From contig NC_077240.1 of the NCBI RefSeq assembly GCF_947179165.1, positions 32,350,001 through 32,414,000 of the forward strand: a stretch of DNA of 64,000 nt, read 5' to 3'. Origin of the DNA: Solanum dulcamara (taxonomy: Eukaryota > Streptophyta > Magnoliopsida > Solanales > Solanaceae). The notes beneath the pieces were generated by a model. It worked only from the letters and a program-made list of their open reading frames with translations. It made no database searches and had not been told where the DNA came from. The position numbers were made by a program, and so were the translations under genes. Shown here piece by piece: positions 23,893 to 35,640 of the stretch. The stretch's first letter is position 1; every line of letters begins with the position of its first letter.

Positions 23893-24095
23893 TGACTAAA
23901 ACATTGAGTTTCCATAAACTCAATCATATATTCAAAATAATTATGTTAGATAAAAGATAAAATTTAACAACAACGAAAGCATTAAGTCCCCATAAACTCA
24001 ATCCAATAGTCAAAACTATTATGACAAATAGACACATAATTTAGCAACAACTAAAGCATTAAGTCCCAATAAACTCAATCCAATAATTAAAATAA
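23893..24095. repeat. Three ~80-bp tandem repeats in LARD internal region
   Basis: Units share GCATTAAGTCCC(C/A)ATAAACTC followed by AATCCAATA and an AT-rich tail; the first unit is more diverged (ACATTGAGTTTCCATAAACTC). Confidence 0.7.
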
Positions 24096-25080
24096 TCATG
24101 ATCACAAGTACAACATAACCCAAAGTCTCGATCTTAAGTCTTGACATAATAAGCACCTAACGCCGCATTAAGGCCTTTAACATAATTCCAAGATCAACCC
24201 AAGCAATGCATAGACAAAAATTCAGCATCACATTGTTTAAAATCAGTATGAAATATGTTAAGGAAATCTTTCATAACAACACATTTTGCTATTATGCAAC
24301 AATAGACCTTTTCTCACATGGTTTCCTACCAATCCTGACTGTCCTGAAATCAGAGTTTCTCTACAATCATAAATCATTCTTTTTTGTTACCATCTTTACC
24401 AATGGTAAGTCCATGCACAATTAAAAGTTGTATTCCCTCACATGAGAATATCATTTAACACGTGAGAAATTTATTCATTAATCACTTTGTGGTTCATTAG
24501 ACCATTACACATAACCAATTATGACCCTTTTTCTGACAACAAGTTCACAGAAACCCAAGAAATCATATCTCACATAATTTTAACAATTCAGGCAAGTACC
24601 TTTCGCACATAAATATTTCAAGCAACACTATGTATATAATCATATCATATCATTTCAGGAAAATACACTTCACACCTTGGCAATTATTTAGGCAGCACTC
24701 TGCACATAATCAAAACTTAACGCTACAATACACAAGCAAGTCAAACTCATTAACTTAATTTACTTCATGGATGACCATTTATTAATCATCCATGCACTTA
24801 CGTAGCTGCTATGTCAAGATACCAATTGGAACCTTCTCGGTTTCAATTTTTCTTACTTGTTTCCCTTCAGTCACGATAACAACATTAAGTTTACTTCATT
24901 GAGATACCAATTGGAATCTAGAGATACTAATTGAATTCAATCTATTCATAAAAGGAGAGAAGAAATAGAATAAATTCCTAGAATGCTTTATGGATTTCTG
25001 AAGATTAGATGTGGACGTCAACACACCTATCCACAGGTGTCTATTCCATACTTTCTCTTATACTGAGAGACCGGTAACCT

Positions 25081-25094
25081 GGGCTCAGATACCA
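25081..25094 (-). other. Primer binding site of the LARD-like element
   Basis: The minus strand reads TGGTATCTGAGCCC, close to the initiator-Met-tRNA site TGGTATCAGAGC, and lies 3 bp inside the LTR end at 25098. Confidence 0.7.
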
Positions 25095-26014
25095 ATTTGT
25101 CACGACCCAACCATCGAGTTGTGAGGGCACCTACTCTAAAAACTAGATAGGAGAAATCTTGCAAAAATAATATGCGGAAGTTTAACAATTGTCAAATACT
25201 AACCTAAAAAGTCATGAATACACCATAATTAAAAATATTTAAACTCTAAGTTTTATTACTAGCAATATACTAACACCCCCCAAGGATACTAGTCTAAATA
25301 GGTACAAGAGCTTCTAAAGATACAGAGTATAAATAAAGTAATGAAACAGCTCCCACCATAAGGAAGGAAGAGTAGAAGTTGTTAGAGAATCATCTTCATC
25401 TTCACCTAAGAAACATCACTGACCGTGTAACCAGACTATGCCAAGTGGCATAGCAACAATAGTATCAGTAAAAATGACATTTACTGGAGGCATCATCGGT
25501 CATCCCGATACCCACCGCATAATATAAAGAAATCAATGAGAATAAATCATGCACTTAAAAAATACACTGCCAAACCTTTATGCGCATCTCTTACAATTCT
25601 CGATAAACTCATTAAATTCGTTCAAGCCTTACTCTCATTACTTCTATTTGGTCTATTGCCAACTCTAATACAAATCAAGGCCTAACCATTCTATCACATA
25701 AAGGAGTTTCCAAACTACGGGCCACTACTAACTCTATTTAACAAGTCTATTACCTTTAACTTTCACACCAACACCTGGCCCTAGAATAATTAACATCTCA
25801 CTTGGAAGAGGTAAACATTTAACTAAACTAAGACTTATCTCATAACCCTACTGGCCCGTTGTGGCAGAACCTATCCCACTCTGGCGGCCTCGCCACAGCG
25901 GGATTCCTCCCACCAAAGCGGCCTGACCGGAGACAGTAACTCTGACTTCTCCCCTTCCCCTTTTTCCACATATACCAACAGGACACCATCAATATCAGAC
26001 TCTAAGTCACTCAT

Positions 26015-28263
26015 TGTCACGACCCAAGCCTAGGGCCTAGACGTGACATGGCGAATGAGGAACCCGAAAGTACCTCAATCAAGCATCTTAGCATTCTTTT
26101 AGCCTTTCATAGGTAATGATGATAAACAAACAAGCAGAAATTATAATAGTAAATCTTCAACTTACATATGTCCAACAATACTTCTAACTATTAGATTTAA
26201 TGGGGCTAAGACAAGCTCCTAGCTCACCCTTAATTATAATAGAAGAAATGCCATAGTAAAATATCTTAATATATCATAAGCTAGAAAGATAAAGGAGTAT
26301 TGTTCCCGGAATATGAGAACTCACCAAAAGTAGTCTTTAATGGAATATCAACTAGCCACGTGGAGGAGAACGAGGAGGAGCACTGATCCCTACATGGTGA
26401 TATCATGTAGGCAAAAGAGTATGCGTTAGTACTTTGAATGTACTAAGTATGTAAGGATGCATGAACATTGAGGAAAACATTAAAACATTTATGTAATATG
26501 GAACATAATTTAATGTATGCATAATAAATCATATATATATCTTTAAAACATTTATTTTGTAGGAAATTAACCATAACCGACATTTAAGACCATGCGAGCT
26601 ATTACATGAAATCCAACATAACCCCCTACGTTGGCCGGGGAGACTACTTGCCGGGTAGAACTCCGTCAACTTCATTCATTTCTTTAACTTTAACTTTAAG
26701 GGCTATTTATGGATCCATTAGCCTAAGCCTACAAGGGCTCCTATGTTGGCACATAGTTAATGAGACAAGGGGTTGCTATTAGGATTCCCTTACCGAATCC
26801 CACCTCAATGCCTCATTCGGTGCTAAGTCAATCCCATGGAATAGTTTAATACTTCAAAATATTCATAGCATATAACTTGAGAATTCAAACATCATATTCG
26901 GTAAAATAGCTCATTAAAACATTTGATAATTCAAATATGCAAGAATTGTCCTTATTGCATAAAGAATCCATCATTCATATCATTTCATCATTCTTTCATT
27001 TCATAAGACTCCCTTTTTGATCATAGATATTGCTTTCATAAACATTTATTTGGAGTCAAAGCTTTCAAGTCAAACTTTATTAAAAACATAGTAAAACTAG
27101 GTGGGTTTAAATCACTTCAACTTGCAAATATGTAGGTAAATAAATATACATAAATACTTTGAAATCCATTAATTAAAAATCATGCTTTAAACAACCCACC
27201 ATGAATTTTAAGAGCGTTTAAATAGATAAATAGAGGAATTACTTGTAAACCATCAATTCATATATATGAAATTATGTTGCATCAAAATAGAGCACTAATC
27301 ATTAGTTTAACCATGATTCATACTATTAAGTAAAAATAAGAATTTATCATAAGAAAATATTACTTGAAATCAAGATATTTAATTGAAAGAGTTTTTGGAC
27401 TACATGGGTGGAAGAACAATGGATAAACACACATAACTTAGAGTAGAGCTTAAAGAAAATAAATATAATTTATCATATAATCAAAATAATTTAGACATGA
27501 GAGTGGAAGGAATACTCTCATTAAAGCCTTACATACCTGGAATCTGAAGCTTTAGTCAGAATCGAAAGACTTAATGAACACTCTTGAGTCCTAACTTTTC
27601 TCCCCGCCGGAACATTTTGTGTACTACCCGGAGTATATGAATCACTAGAATAGTATTTCTTCACTACTAAGAACTAAAACTATATTTAAGAATGTATAAA
27701 GAAGTGTATAGAGAGAAGACTTGCTTGAGAAAGCTTGATGAATAAAATGAGGAAATAAGGTGGGTATTTATAGGTGGGAAAGAGAGACCTAACAATAAAT
27801 AAAATAATTATAAAGAAAAATCTGAAAATTTAATGGAATATATTGATGTCATGGATGATGTTAAATGGAGGACAATTTATGTCATGAGTGATGTCAAATG
27901 TATCTAGATCTTTCCATGGTAGGTGAAATGAGTTATCTTTGACAGAATACTCCTTTTCGGAGCTGTGTTTGAACAGGATAAATTCCTTATTAGGATTTGG
28001 TATCTTCATATGAAATGTAGATATAGAAGTCTAGTTTTATGTCGTTCAAGAATCAACCAATTTGGATAATCCTACAGTAAGATATGATTTTTCTTCTATA
28101 AACACTCCTTTCCATCACAGCATTCTGTCTTACAATAATTAATTTATTTGACCTACTTAACCTCCGAAACTTAAAATATGGTCTTCACAAGAGTTGTAGG
28201 TAAAGATCTTGTGGTTAGGCGAGAATTGAAACATCGTATACAACGTTTTTAGGGGATGTTACA
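26015..28263 (-). mobile_element. Solo LTR, chromovirus-like, nested in the LARD LTR
   Basis: 2249 bp, TGTCACGACCC...GATGTTACA, flanked by CTCAT at 26010-26014 and 28264-28268. The partner LTR at 20630-20650 shows the uninterrupted target (AAGTCACTCATCTTATT). Orientation is minus, by the segment shared with the chromovirus LTR 14583-16826. No internal coding region is present, so it fits LTR-LTR recombination that removed the rest. Confidence 0.85.
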
Positions 28264-28614
28264 CTCATCTTATTAAACCACACATCAACTACTCTTTGCT
28301 TGTTTACCACGACGTCACACCTACGATACAGATGCATCTAGCAACCATAACATAATCTGAACGTTTAATATATATAGAAGCACATTACCAATTTACCATT
28401 TTAAGAGCAATATACAGTTTCACTGTGTAAATCTCAATTACCATTATTAACATGGTAACACTTGGACCTTTGGTCCTTTTATATCAATTATTACACAGAA
28501 TGGGCATACTCAATTATCATCAAGTTAGTTTTTTTATCATCACACATATAGTCAAGATCAATTTATAGATGATAGCCACATAATGGTTCTCTCATGGAAC
28601 CCATACCCAAACTA

Positions 28615-28775
28615 TTAGTGTGTCGGTATGACATCCGATCTAATATTTAGTATGTATCGAAATATGATACCCGATCCAATACATATATTGGAACACGATA
28701 CCCGATCCTATATATGTGTCGGAATGTGACACCCGATCCAATATATGTCAAAATGCGACACTCGATCCAATATCA
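28615..28775. repeat. Tandem ~36-bp repeats in the LARD LTR (right copy)
   Basis: Counterpart of the array at 20990-21180, with about four to five units containing GACACCCGATCCAATA-like cores. The units here keep more CG dinucleotides than the left array. Confidence 0.7.
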
Positions 28776-30010
28776 CAATGACAATGCATAATCACAGTCC
28801 ACAATAAATAGTTCACATAATTACACATTTAGTAATCAGGCTCATTCCATGTAATTGTTCACAAATAGTCCTTTCATTAGTTTTATATCATTTTATTACA
28901 TGAACGCGCATTTACTCTAATATTTTACATGGAACTATCACTATGAACATACACACACACACATATATATATATATATACACATATCCTATATTTATATG
29001 GATCAATAGTCCCATACTGAACCCCCCTTATATATATATACGGATCAATAGTCCCATACTGAACCCCCCTTGATTATCACAAGTCTCAGGATCTCACTCT
29101 AACACAGTAATTTTCTTACACATTAACTTTACAAGGACCGTCAACCATATCATCAAGAAGTATTAAGGTTAACAATTAAGATCTAGACTATCATCTCTAG
29201 TCACAACATAATCATAACTCACATGGTACATTCCTACCATAAACAGCAATAACAACACATCCAGCCATCCAGACTCCGTGCCCGAAGGCCTAAACATGAA
29301 ATCTCCCATCAATCTACGATACATTATGCAACAAGAATAGATTTATAACTACTCAATTGAGAAACCTATCCTGCCTGGTCGCCAAGCAATTGTAGAAGGA
29401 TTATAGCACGATCCTTGACTTTTTGTAAGGAGAAACTATGGAGACAGGCTTGAAATCCATGGGTTGTAGCCTTCCTCGCGTTAGAATTCCCTTTATCCCT
29501 TCTCTCCAAGCCTAGAGCACCCTTTTGGGGTTTCTAGGATAACCTTCATCTATTTTGACACTTAAGGAAAGAAAGAGATAATACAAATATGTCACTTTTA
29601 AGTTCTGGCCCGCCGTATCCCGCCTTGGCGGCCTAAATCCTGCTCTGGTATCCCAGCACGGACAGTGCTCAGTAAAATGGGCATAACCTTTTACTCTGAA
29701 CTCTAAATGAGACAAACTCGGTGGCATTGGAAAGAAGACTCATAGAGCTGTAATTTGATAGGTTATGGACACCTAATTCATTATAAGAGGAGAGATATGG
29801 GGATCTGAAGTTGACCCTAATTTGAACTCAAGTCCAAAACTAAATCGGAAAGACACTTTCAACTCAACTTTGAGATAGGAGCATTGCACGACCTCAATTC
29901 ACAACTAATTCACTCGCATCCCAATGAATTGATCCTTGTCTTATGATGAAAGAGATTCGTATACATTTATCGCAGATATTTCTAGTAACGACAGAATAGG
30001 TGGTAACAGT

Positions 30011-30240
30011 CACACATTTCAACAAGACATAAAAAAATGTCACGAAATTCGAATGATGATGTAGTGGGAGAGGACCATTCTGAAATGCTTTTTGTTTTCA
30101 AGCATGTTGGTCGAGGTTTTGGTAAAAAGAAAAAAAAAAGAGGTTAGATGATAGAGAATAACATGTAGCTAGGACATATATTTTATTGAATTGTGATGAA
30201 GCGAAACCATATATAAAGTAAGTTAATCGTGATTCAGATT
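30011..30240 (+). pseudogene. TNP2-like transposase C-terminal continuation
   Basis: The frame resumes from the GTCAC duplication with HISTRHKKMSRNSNDDVV, SEMLFVFKHVGRGFGKK, then, after an A-run that shifts the frame, a segment with YILLNCDEA-like character (near 30170-30200). Similar order is known downstream of the TNP2 domain in CACTA transposases. It shows that the LARD-like element landed in coding sequence. Confidence 0.7.
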
Positions 30241-30500
30241 TGACTATTATTTACATTTGAAATTATTGAACTAAATTAGCTTTTTTTCTTCAAAATTTAT
30301 GAAAATACCTTAAGACAAATAAAATCATATATTCAAAATAGCGAGATTGATGCTAAACTTGAAAGAGAGTTTGCATCCTGATTTAACTAATACGTAAGTA
30401 TTAATAGATGTAAATTAATTTTTATTGTGAATTCAATACAATCTTAATGCATGCCTAATTACTTATAATATCAATAGGCACGTGATCCTTCATCCGGCAT
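30240..30500 (+). other. Probable intron between CACTA coding blocks
   Basis: An AT-rich stretch between the transposase piece and the DUF4216-like block. Only short coding-like fragments are visible (for example near 30310-30390). Confidence 0.35.
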
Positions 30501-31150
30501 TACCAATCAAATCATGAAAGATCTTGCAGAAGGGCCATTGCATAAGATTCAACCCTTTAATGGATATGTTGTAAATGGTTACAAATTTCACACTGAAGAA
30601 TACGATTCAAATAAATCTATAATGAATAGTGGTGTATGCATCAAGGGATCTAGCCACAGTGCAGATGATATCGATTATTATGGTAGACTGACAGAGATTC
30701 TGCAGCTATAGTATCATGCATTACCATTTAAACGAACCGTATTATTTAAATGTTCTTGATTTGATCCGACACCAAAACATGGTACAAGAGTACATCCATA
30801 GTATAATCTTGTTGATGTTAACAGGAGAAGGACTTTTAATAAATATGAACCACTTATTATATTTGTGCAAGCTTCTCAGGTGTATTTTGAAATCTATCCT
30901 GCAATAAAGAAGACGGCGAATGAACGGTTAGTCGTTTGTCAAATAAAGGTACGTTCTATTATAGATATTCCAAACATAGTAGAAAAACCTCATACACTGA
31001 ATGATCTAGCTTTTCAAGAGGATAATAGTCAAATGCATGAAATTGACATTTTTGAAGATGAAACACCTCATATATTGAATGATCCAGATGGTATGTTTGT
31101 TGACCTGGAGGTGGAGGAGGAGGAGGAGGAAAGGGAGGGAGAAAGGTAAG
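30481..31150 (+). pseudogene. DUF4216-like region of the CACTA transposase gene
   Basis: MKDLAEGPLHKIQPFNGYVV, NGYKFHTEEYDS, NSGVCIKGSSHSADDIDYYG and RLTEILQL are followed, in other frames, by YHALPFKRTVLFKC, WFDPTPKHGTRVH and ASQVYFEIYPAIKK. This series is typical of DUF4216, which commonly follows the TNP2 domain in plant CACTA proteins. A stop at 30709-30711 and two frame changes break it. The last part is acidic (PHTLNDLAFQED; DLEVEEEEEE). The GA-rich low-complexity stretch to 31320 continues the acidic tail in a shifted frame. Confidence 0.75.
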
Positions 31151-31329
31151 AGGAGGATGGCCGGGGAAAGGGAAGAAGAGGAAAAGGAGGAGGAGGATGA
31201 AGATGATGAGGATGAGGATGAGGTGGAGGAGGAGGATATGAATGATCATGAGGAGGAGGAGGACGGCGACAAGGAAGGGAAAGAAGAATATGAACATCAA
31301 AATAAAAAGAAAAGAAAGTGAACAAATTA

Positions 31330-31606
31330 ATGTCACTTGAAGTATTTAAAGTTAGTATTTTTTTTATTAATCTAATTTTGAATATACTATTATGAATTTG
31401 ATCGGTAAGTTAAGCAAGTTTACTTAGAAATTCGGAGTGTCTTAACTTTAAGTAATGTTATGTTATAAGCTGTTTTCACTTACTTTCTCACTTTCAAGAA
31501 CTTTGTTGCTGTAATTATTGAACTTTTTCATATTGTGAACTATTTCATTAGCTGTTTTGTTTTTATTTAAAGTTGTGCAAGGCCTAGGTAATTGAAATTT
31601 AAGAAT
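31330..31606 (+). other. Spacer between the two CACTA genes
   Basis: An AT-rich stretch of about 280 bases with no coding signal seen. Confidence 0.4.
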
Positions 31607-33500
31607 ATGAGTGATACGCCATCATTAGTTGCTGGTTCTCCTGCTGCTCCTTGTACTCCGGATGTCTCTATTGGGTCTTCTAGCAGCTCATCAACATCTA
31701 CTCGGTTGATCATTTCAGTTGTAGGAGAAAAGTAAGAAAAGATATTTCTGTATAAATAGTTTAATCTTTTAAAATATAAATAGCATGAAATGTGCTATTT
31801 AAATTTTTAATTTTATTTCAGCTTTGTTCCTAACTCGAAGACCATCATAGAAACATTTAAGGAACGACAAGATGCTACTGGTTACACATGGAAGGATGTT
31901 AGTCAATCTACTCGTAAATTCTATTGGCATGAATTTTGGTAACTATCGCTTTATATTTAAAATTTATAAGTAATTTATTTAATTTATGTCTCAATGTGTT
32001 TGTGTCACTAATTAAATTTTTTTTCAAAAAGTATACCAGTGGAATCCTACTGTGAATTCTATGATCGAAGGTAAATGGAATAAGGTACAATCAAACCTAA
32101 TTTTGTTATGGAGGATATTTAGAAAAGTTGGAACTCTGATGAATGGATGGATAAATCCCGTATGGCCATTCAAAATTGATGTAGGTAGTGAGACTGGTGG
32201 TCCAGGTACTAGCCCAAGCAAGCATACTGGTGGTTCTAGGTCAACGGTAGAGTATACTATGAAATTGATCTCAAATTTAACACTTTCTATAATAATTCTC
32301 TAACCTTATCTCTTTTTTCAATATTAAATTTTATTTTTCACAGAATAAAACTACGCCCTCCTCCAAATTCGTGGGATATATTTAAGAAGCTACATAAAAG
32401 AAAGGATGGCAGTTTTGTTGATGCCAAGTCTAAATGCATTAATGTAAGTTTATTTTGCTCTTCTTTATCCAAAATTATTACAGGACTAATAAACTTATCC
32501 ATAAATGACAGAGAGAAATATTTCAACCTTTTCAAATAGCTATTATTCAAATTATAATGATCCTAAATTGACCCTTTTTCAAGAAAATAACATTTTCATT
32601 TGTTCTTTATTGTGAACATCAATTAGACCTTCTGTATTTTTATTTTTATTTTGACATTTTCATTTTACATGGCTTTTTGCTAAAAAGGAGAGAAGGTGTT
32701 GTCGTTATAGCGATGCCCAGAAGTAGTGTGTAGTTTTGTGCAGCTTTCAAAGAAGTAAAAAAAGGCAAAAAAATTTCAACTGTTTGTGTAATTCGAGCAG
32801 ATTTTCTACACTTGTTTGTGCTGTTTTTGAGCATATTTTTGGTGCAGTTATTTGTACTTTTTTGTACAGATTTGGGCAGATTTTTTATGTAGTTTTGATA
32901 AGATTTTGTGCAGTTGTTTGTGTAGTTTTTTTTGTGCAATTTTAAGGCAGATTTTGTGCAGTTTTTTGGACAGATTTTGAGATGTTTTTTGGGAAAATTT
33001 TGTGTTATTTTTTGGGCTGATTTTGAGTGTTTGGTGGCTGATTGTTTTAATTTTTTAGGATAAAATGGAGGTTGTCATAGTTGCTGCTATTTCGATCCCA
33101 TCAGATGACTCACAAGAAGTTCAAGAACTCGATATAAACCGCCTATACTTTGATGTCGTGGGTGGAGAAAAAAAAAGCATCGTGTGTATGATTGGACTCT
33201 CAAAGTTTGACATTCAAAATTCTGTCACTTCACGGAATTTATCTGCGGTGTCTGATGATATTGCTGAAGAGCGTATTAAAGTACTTGAGGAAGAAGTGTT
33301 GCATATGAGAGAAAATCAAGAGAGAATTCTTCAAGAGCTAGAGGCGGAGGTGCAACAATGAGTAGAGCAGGAGGTCTCGCGTTTGAGGCAACAAAGTGAT
33401 GATCGATTCAAGTTTATGAAGGAGCGATGGTCTCACACAATGAGCGAGATGGCGTTATCGTCTCGCTCAAATAGTAATCCTACTCTCCTTAACAGTTAGG
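31607..33500 (+). pseudogene. TNPA/Transposase_24-like second CACTA gene
   Basis: Several exons are recognisable. Exon 1 runs 31607-31731 (MSDTPSLVAGSPAAPCTPDV) with a GTAAG donor. Exon 2 is 31822-31938 after a TTTCAG acceptor and joins in frame (FVPNSKTIIETFKERQDATG). A third block at about 32036-32270 has QWNPTVNSMIEGKWNKV and SKHTGGSRSTVEY. A fourth at 32345-32440 has IFKKLHKRKDGSFVDAKS. The last is 33065-33500, with RLYFDVVGGEKKS and a coiled-coil tail. The order HTGG, KDGSFVD, VVGGEKK is that of the Transposase_24 (PF03004) family of En/Spm elements, thought to bind the element ends. A TGA at 33359-33361 interrupts the tail. Confidence 0.75.
32450..33060 (+). other. Intron of the second CACTA gene, T-rich with TTTGTGCAG repeats
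   Basis: From 32740 to 33020 the sequence is a diverged short repeat based on TTTTGTGCAGTTTTTTG. No coding sequence is seen. It lies between the KDGSFVD block and the last exon. Confidence 0.45.
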
Positions 33501-33729
33501 AAATCACGAAATGCTTAACTTTTTAAATATTTGTACACTTTTACTTATTGAAGTTGTGCTTGGCATGTTTTAACTTCCTACTTTTTTATGATAAATCTAA
33601 TATTATGTTTATTATGTTATGGTGGTTAATTATTTTTATGATTTTAATTAATTTACTGCAAAAAAAATTGAATAGTATTGTGCAATTATTATTGATTGAA
33701 TTTAAAAGTTTGAATTAAATTTGTGAATG

Positions 33730-34090
33730 GATTTAGTTTGTCACAATTGATTCTAAATTTGTTAATAATATACTTGTCAGAGAGTCATTTGTGACAAAAT
33801 ATTCCGTCACAATTATTGTGAATAAATTTAGAAATTTGTTACAGAAACTATTCTGTCACTATTTTGTAACGAAACAATCCATCAAAAATCTGTCTCAAAT
33901 TTGTGACGGAATTTAAGCCAAAAACAAGAATTTATATTGTCACGGACAGGTCTGTCACAATAATTTTATGAAGGAATTGAAATCCTTCACAGTGAATTTA
34001 TGACCCCAAGTTCTGGGACGTTCATGTTTCCGTCACAAATCAGAATTTGTGATAAAATTGTCCGTTACGATTTCGCTCTTTTCTTGTAGT
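33730..34090 (-). repeat. CACTA right subterminal repeats and terminus
   Basis: Many copies in both orientations of a motif around TTTGTGACGGA / GTCACAA occur between 33740 and 34070. They are followed by TTTTCTTGTAGT ending at 34090, which read on the minus strand is close to the family end CACTACAAGAAAA. Subterminal repeats of this type bind the element's own protein in known CACTA transposons. The terminal two bases after GTAGT do not match the ideal GTAGTG. Confidence 0.75.
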
Positions 34091-35006
34091 CCATCTTTTT
34101 CCACATTATATATTCATAAGCCAGATGAAGGATACAATAGTAATAAATAAAAAGTAGATTTTTTTCTGAAAAAGAAAAAGTACAAGTACCCAAACAATTA
34201 AGTACCACAGCTAGAAACATTATTATCGTTGAAATTTTGAATTGCCTTTTAATATAATTTAAATTCCACAAAATACACATGTCGATCATGACACGTGTGC
34301 TTGTAGACTCTTCTACTATATAGTAATATATAAGGGTAAATAAATAATATGAATAATTTTCTTAATAAGTGTGTTCAAACTTTAAACATCACTTATTTTA
34401 AAGTGAAGGAGTACCAAATTATATTTAAATATATGAAATGTTCCTCATACTACTGATAAGTCCTATTCCCTTTTGAGAGATCTGATATCTTAATTCCTTG
34501 TTGAAATTTCTGAGCCAAAAAAGTTTCTACTTTCCCATATAATTCTACAATCGACTCCTAAGTACTACTGAAATTATGATTGCCCTCGTGACGAGAGTCT
34601 CATCCTATCCTTGTCTATTTTATTGATCTGTTTGCTATAATTATTCCACGTGAAAATAGGTTATAACTTAATAGCATTAACTAGTTAATTATGATTTTCA
34701 TATGATATTTATTTAAATATTGATTACATTAATAATGGCACCCTGATGTACTCTCTAAAATGGTCCAACAGTACTATTTAATTACTAATAACTTGCTGGA
34801 CCAATTAATATATTGCAAGGACGATTAATTGAGCAAATTAAAATGAAAAAAAAAAGTAAAAATATTTTAGAAACAATGGCCATTTTATCTCGAGTAATCC
34901 AGTAAATAATGATATTACAAGGCTAATTAATGGTTACAAATTACAAATATTTGGCAAGTGTTAGGCTAGGACGGCGGTCCATGAAAACGTCCAGTCACCA
35001 AACCTC
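34091..35006. other. AT-rich sequence without recognised feature
   Basis: About 900 bases between the CACTA end and the Copia element. Open frames here are short and unconserved to my eye. It is likely old intergenic sequence. Confidence 0.4.
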
Positions 35007-35011
35007 AGATT
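35007..35011. repeat. Target duplication AGATT (left) of the Tnt1-like Copia
   Basis: AGATT at 35007-35011 is repeated at 43241-43245 immediately outside the right LTR. Confidence 0.85.
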
Positions 35012-35519
35012 TGTTGGGGGAGGAAGCACCACAACTAAAGTTTAATATGATAATAAATAATGAAAATAAATTGGACACGAGAATTTTACGTGGAAACCCC
35101 TCTAACAGATAGAAAGGAAAAATCATGGGGTAAAAGGATTTTACTATGAAAATATGAGAGTACACTGCTCTTAAATACAAGGAAAAAACAACAATTAACA
35201 CTCTTCTCTTGTAAAAGGAACAACTACTAAAGAGGACACTCAATAATACAATATTTATCTTGGTGTATAACTCTCTTTGTATTCTTACTCTCTTTGTATT
35301 CTTACTCTCTTTTTCTGAATGATTTAAATAAGGGCAAGAGACCCTCTATTTATAGGAACCAAAAACGCGTAAAAAAAATTACGCGTTGCATTTTGTCAAA
35401 AAAGAGGAACGCATTTTTCTGCCTATTTTTGTTTTTCTACGCATTTTTACTTTTCAAAAAGAGGCAACATTTGTTGACAGCAGCCTTTGTTGACTTTTGC
35501 TGCCTAACTTTTCTTTGCA
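35012..35519 (-). repeat. 3' LTR of the Tnt1-like Copia (508 bp)
   Basis: TGTTGGGGG...TTTGCA on the plus strand. The partner at 42801-43240 is 440 bp and lacks a stretch of nearly 60 bp (about 35175-35230) and one copy of a short duplicated unit (CTCTTTGTATTCTTACT). Confidence 0.9.
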
Positions 35520-35535
35520 TTCTCCCACTTGAAGA
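35520..35535 (-). other. Polypurine tract of the Tnt1-like Copia
   Basis: The minus strand reads CTTCAAGTGGGAGAA just before the 3' LTR, a typical Copia polypurine tract. Confidence 0.75.
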
Positions 35536-35589
35536 TTTAATTGAGAATTAATTAAGTCTTCACACCATCCTTTGTACCCAATTACTGTA

Positions 35590-35640
35590 ATGTTACGTTT
35601 CTGCTAGGCCAATAGAAGATCGACACCATATGAACTTATT
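35590..35640 (-). pseudogene. RNase H C-terminal tail of Copia, beyond the solo LTR
   Basis: The minus strand continues NKFIWCRSSIGLAET and a stop. This tail joins the ADMFTKPIN segment left on the other side of the solo LTR (about 38734-38765), so the insertion lies a few codons before the polyprotein end. Confidence 0.7.

Larger units (their letters stand above)
22332..25097 (-). other. Internal non-coding region of the LARD-like element
   Basis: No retroviral domain or long conserved frame is seen. It contains two degenerate copies of the LTR 36-bp repeat (about 22962-23015), a GC-richer patch near 23520-23640, and a three-copy tandem repeat at 23893-24095. A primer binding site lies at its right end. 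Confidence 0.7.
19729..30010 (-). mobile_element. LARD-like LTR retrotransposon without protein genes
   Basis: Two LTRs of about 2.6 kb (19729-22331 and 25098-30010, the latter enlarged by a nested solo LTR) flank a 2.77-kb internal region. GTCAC duplications lie at both outer ends. The primer site next to the right LTR reads TGGTATCTGAGCCC on the minus strand, so the element is minus-oriented. I see no gag, protease, RT or integrase motif in any frame; small open frames are not conserved. This fits a large retrotransposon derivative that relied on proteins from another element. Confidence 0.85.
25098..30010 (-). repeat. 5' LTR of the LARD-like element, interrupted by a solo LTR
   Basis: Starts TGTCACGACCCAACC at 25098 and ends GGTGGTAACA at 30010. 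Without the nested 26015-28263 unit and one CTCAT copy it is about 2659 bp, close to the 2603-bp partner. It carries the 36-bp repeats, an AC/AT microsatellite at about 28950-28985 and a local duplication of a GGATCAATAGTCCCATACTG unit (about 29000-29070) that the left LTR lacks. Confidence 0.85.
16827..34090 (+). mobile_element. CACTA (En/Spm) DNA transposon, right part, split by LTR element
   Basis: Encodes a TNP2-type transposase (17278-19728 continuing at 30011), a DUF4216-like region (to about 31150) and a TNPA/Transposase_24-like gene (31607-33500), followed by subterminal repeats and a terminus at about 34090. Without the 10.3-kb insertion 19729-30010 the visible CACTA part is about 7 kb. 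I cannot find its left terminus; it is probably hidden or lost at the chromovirus LTR (16826). The stretch 16827-17277 holds no recognisable coding sequence and may be 5' UTR or intron. Confidence 0.8.

Noticed and set aside
22963..24424. Several 65-82 residue open frames in the LARD interior
   Set aside because: Overlapping, in different frames, AT-driven composition and no domain motif.
30959..31336. Minus-strand frames rich in Pro, Leu and His
   Set aside because: Antisense of the GA-rich acidic tail of the CACTA gene; low complexity.
33730..34090. MITE or hairpin element
   Set aside because: The repeats flank a CACTA gene and end in the CACTA terminus, so they are its subterminal region.
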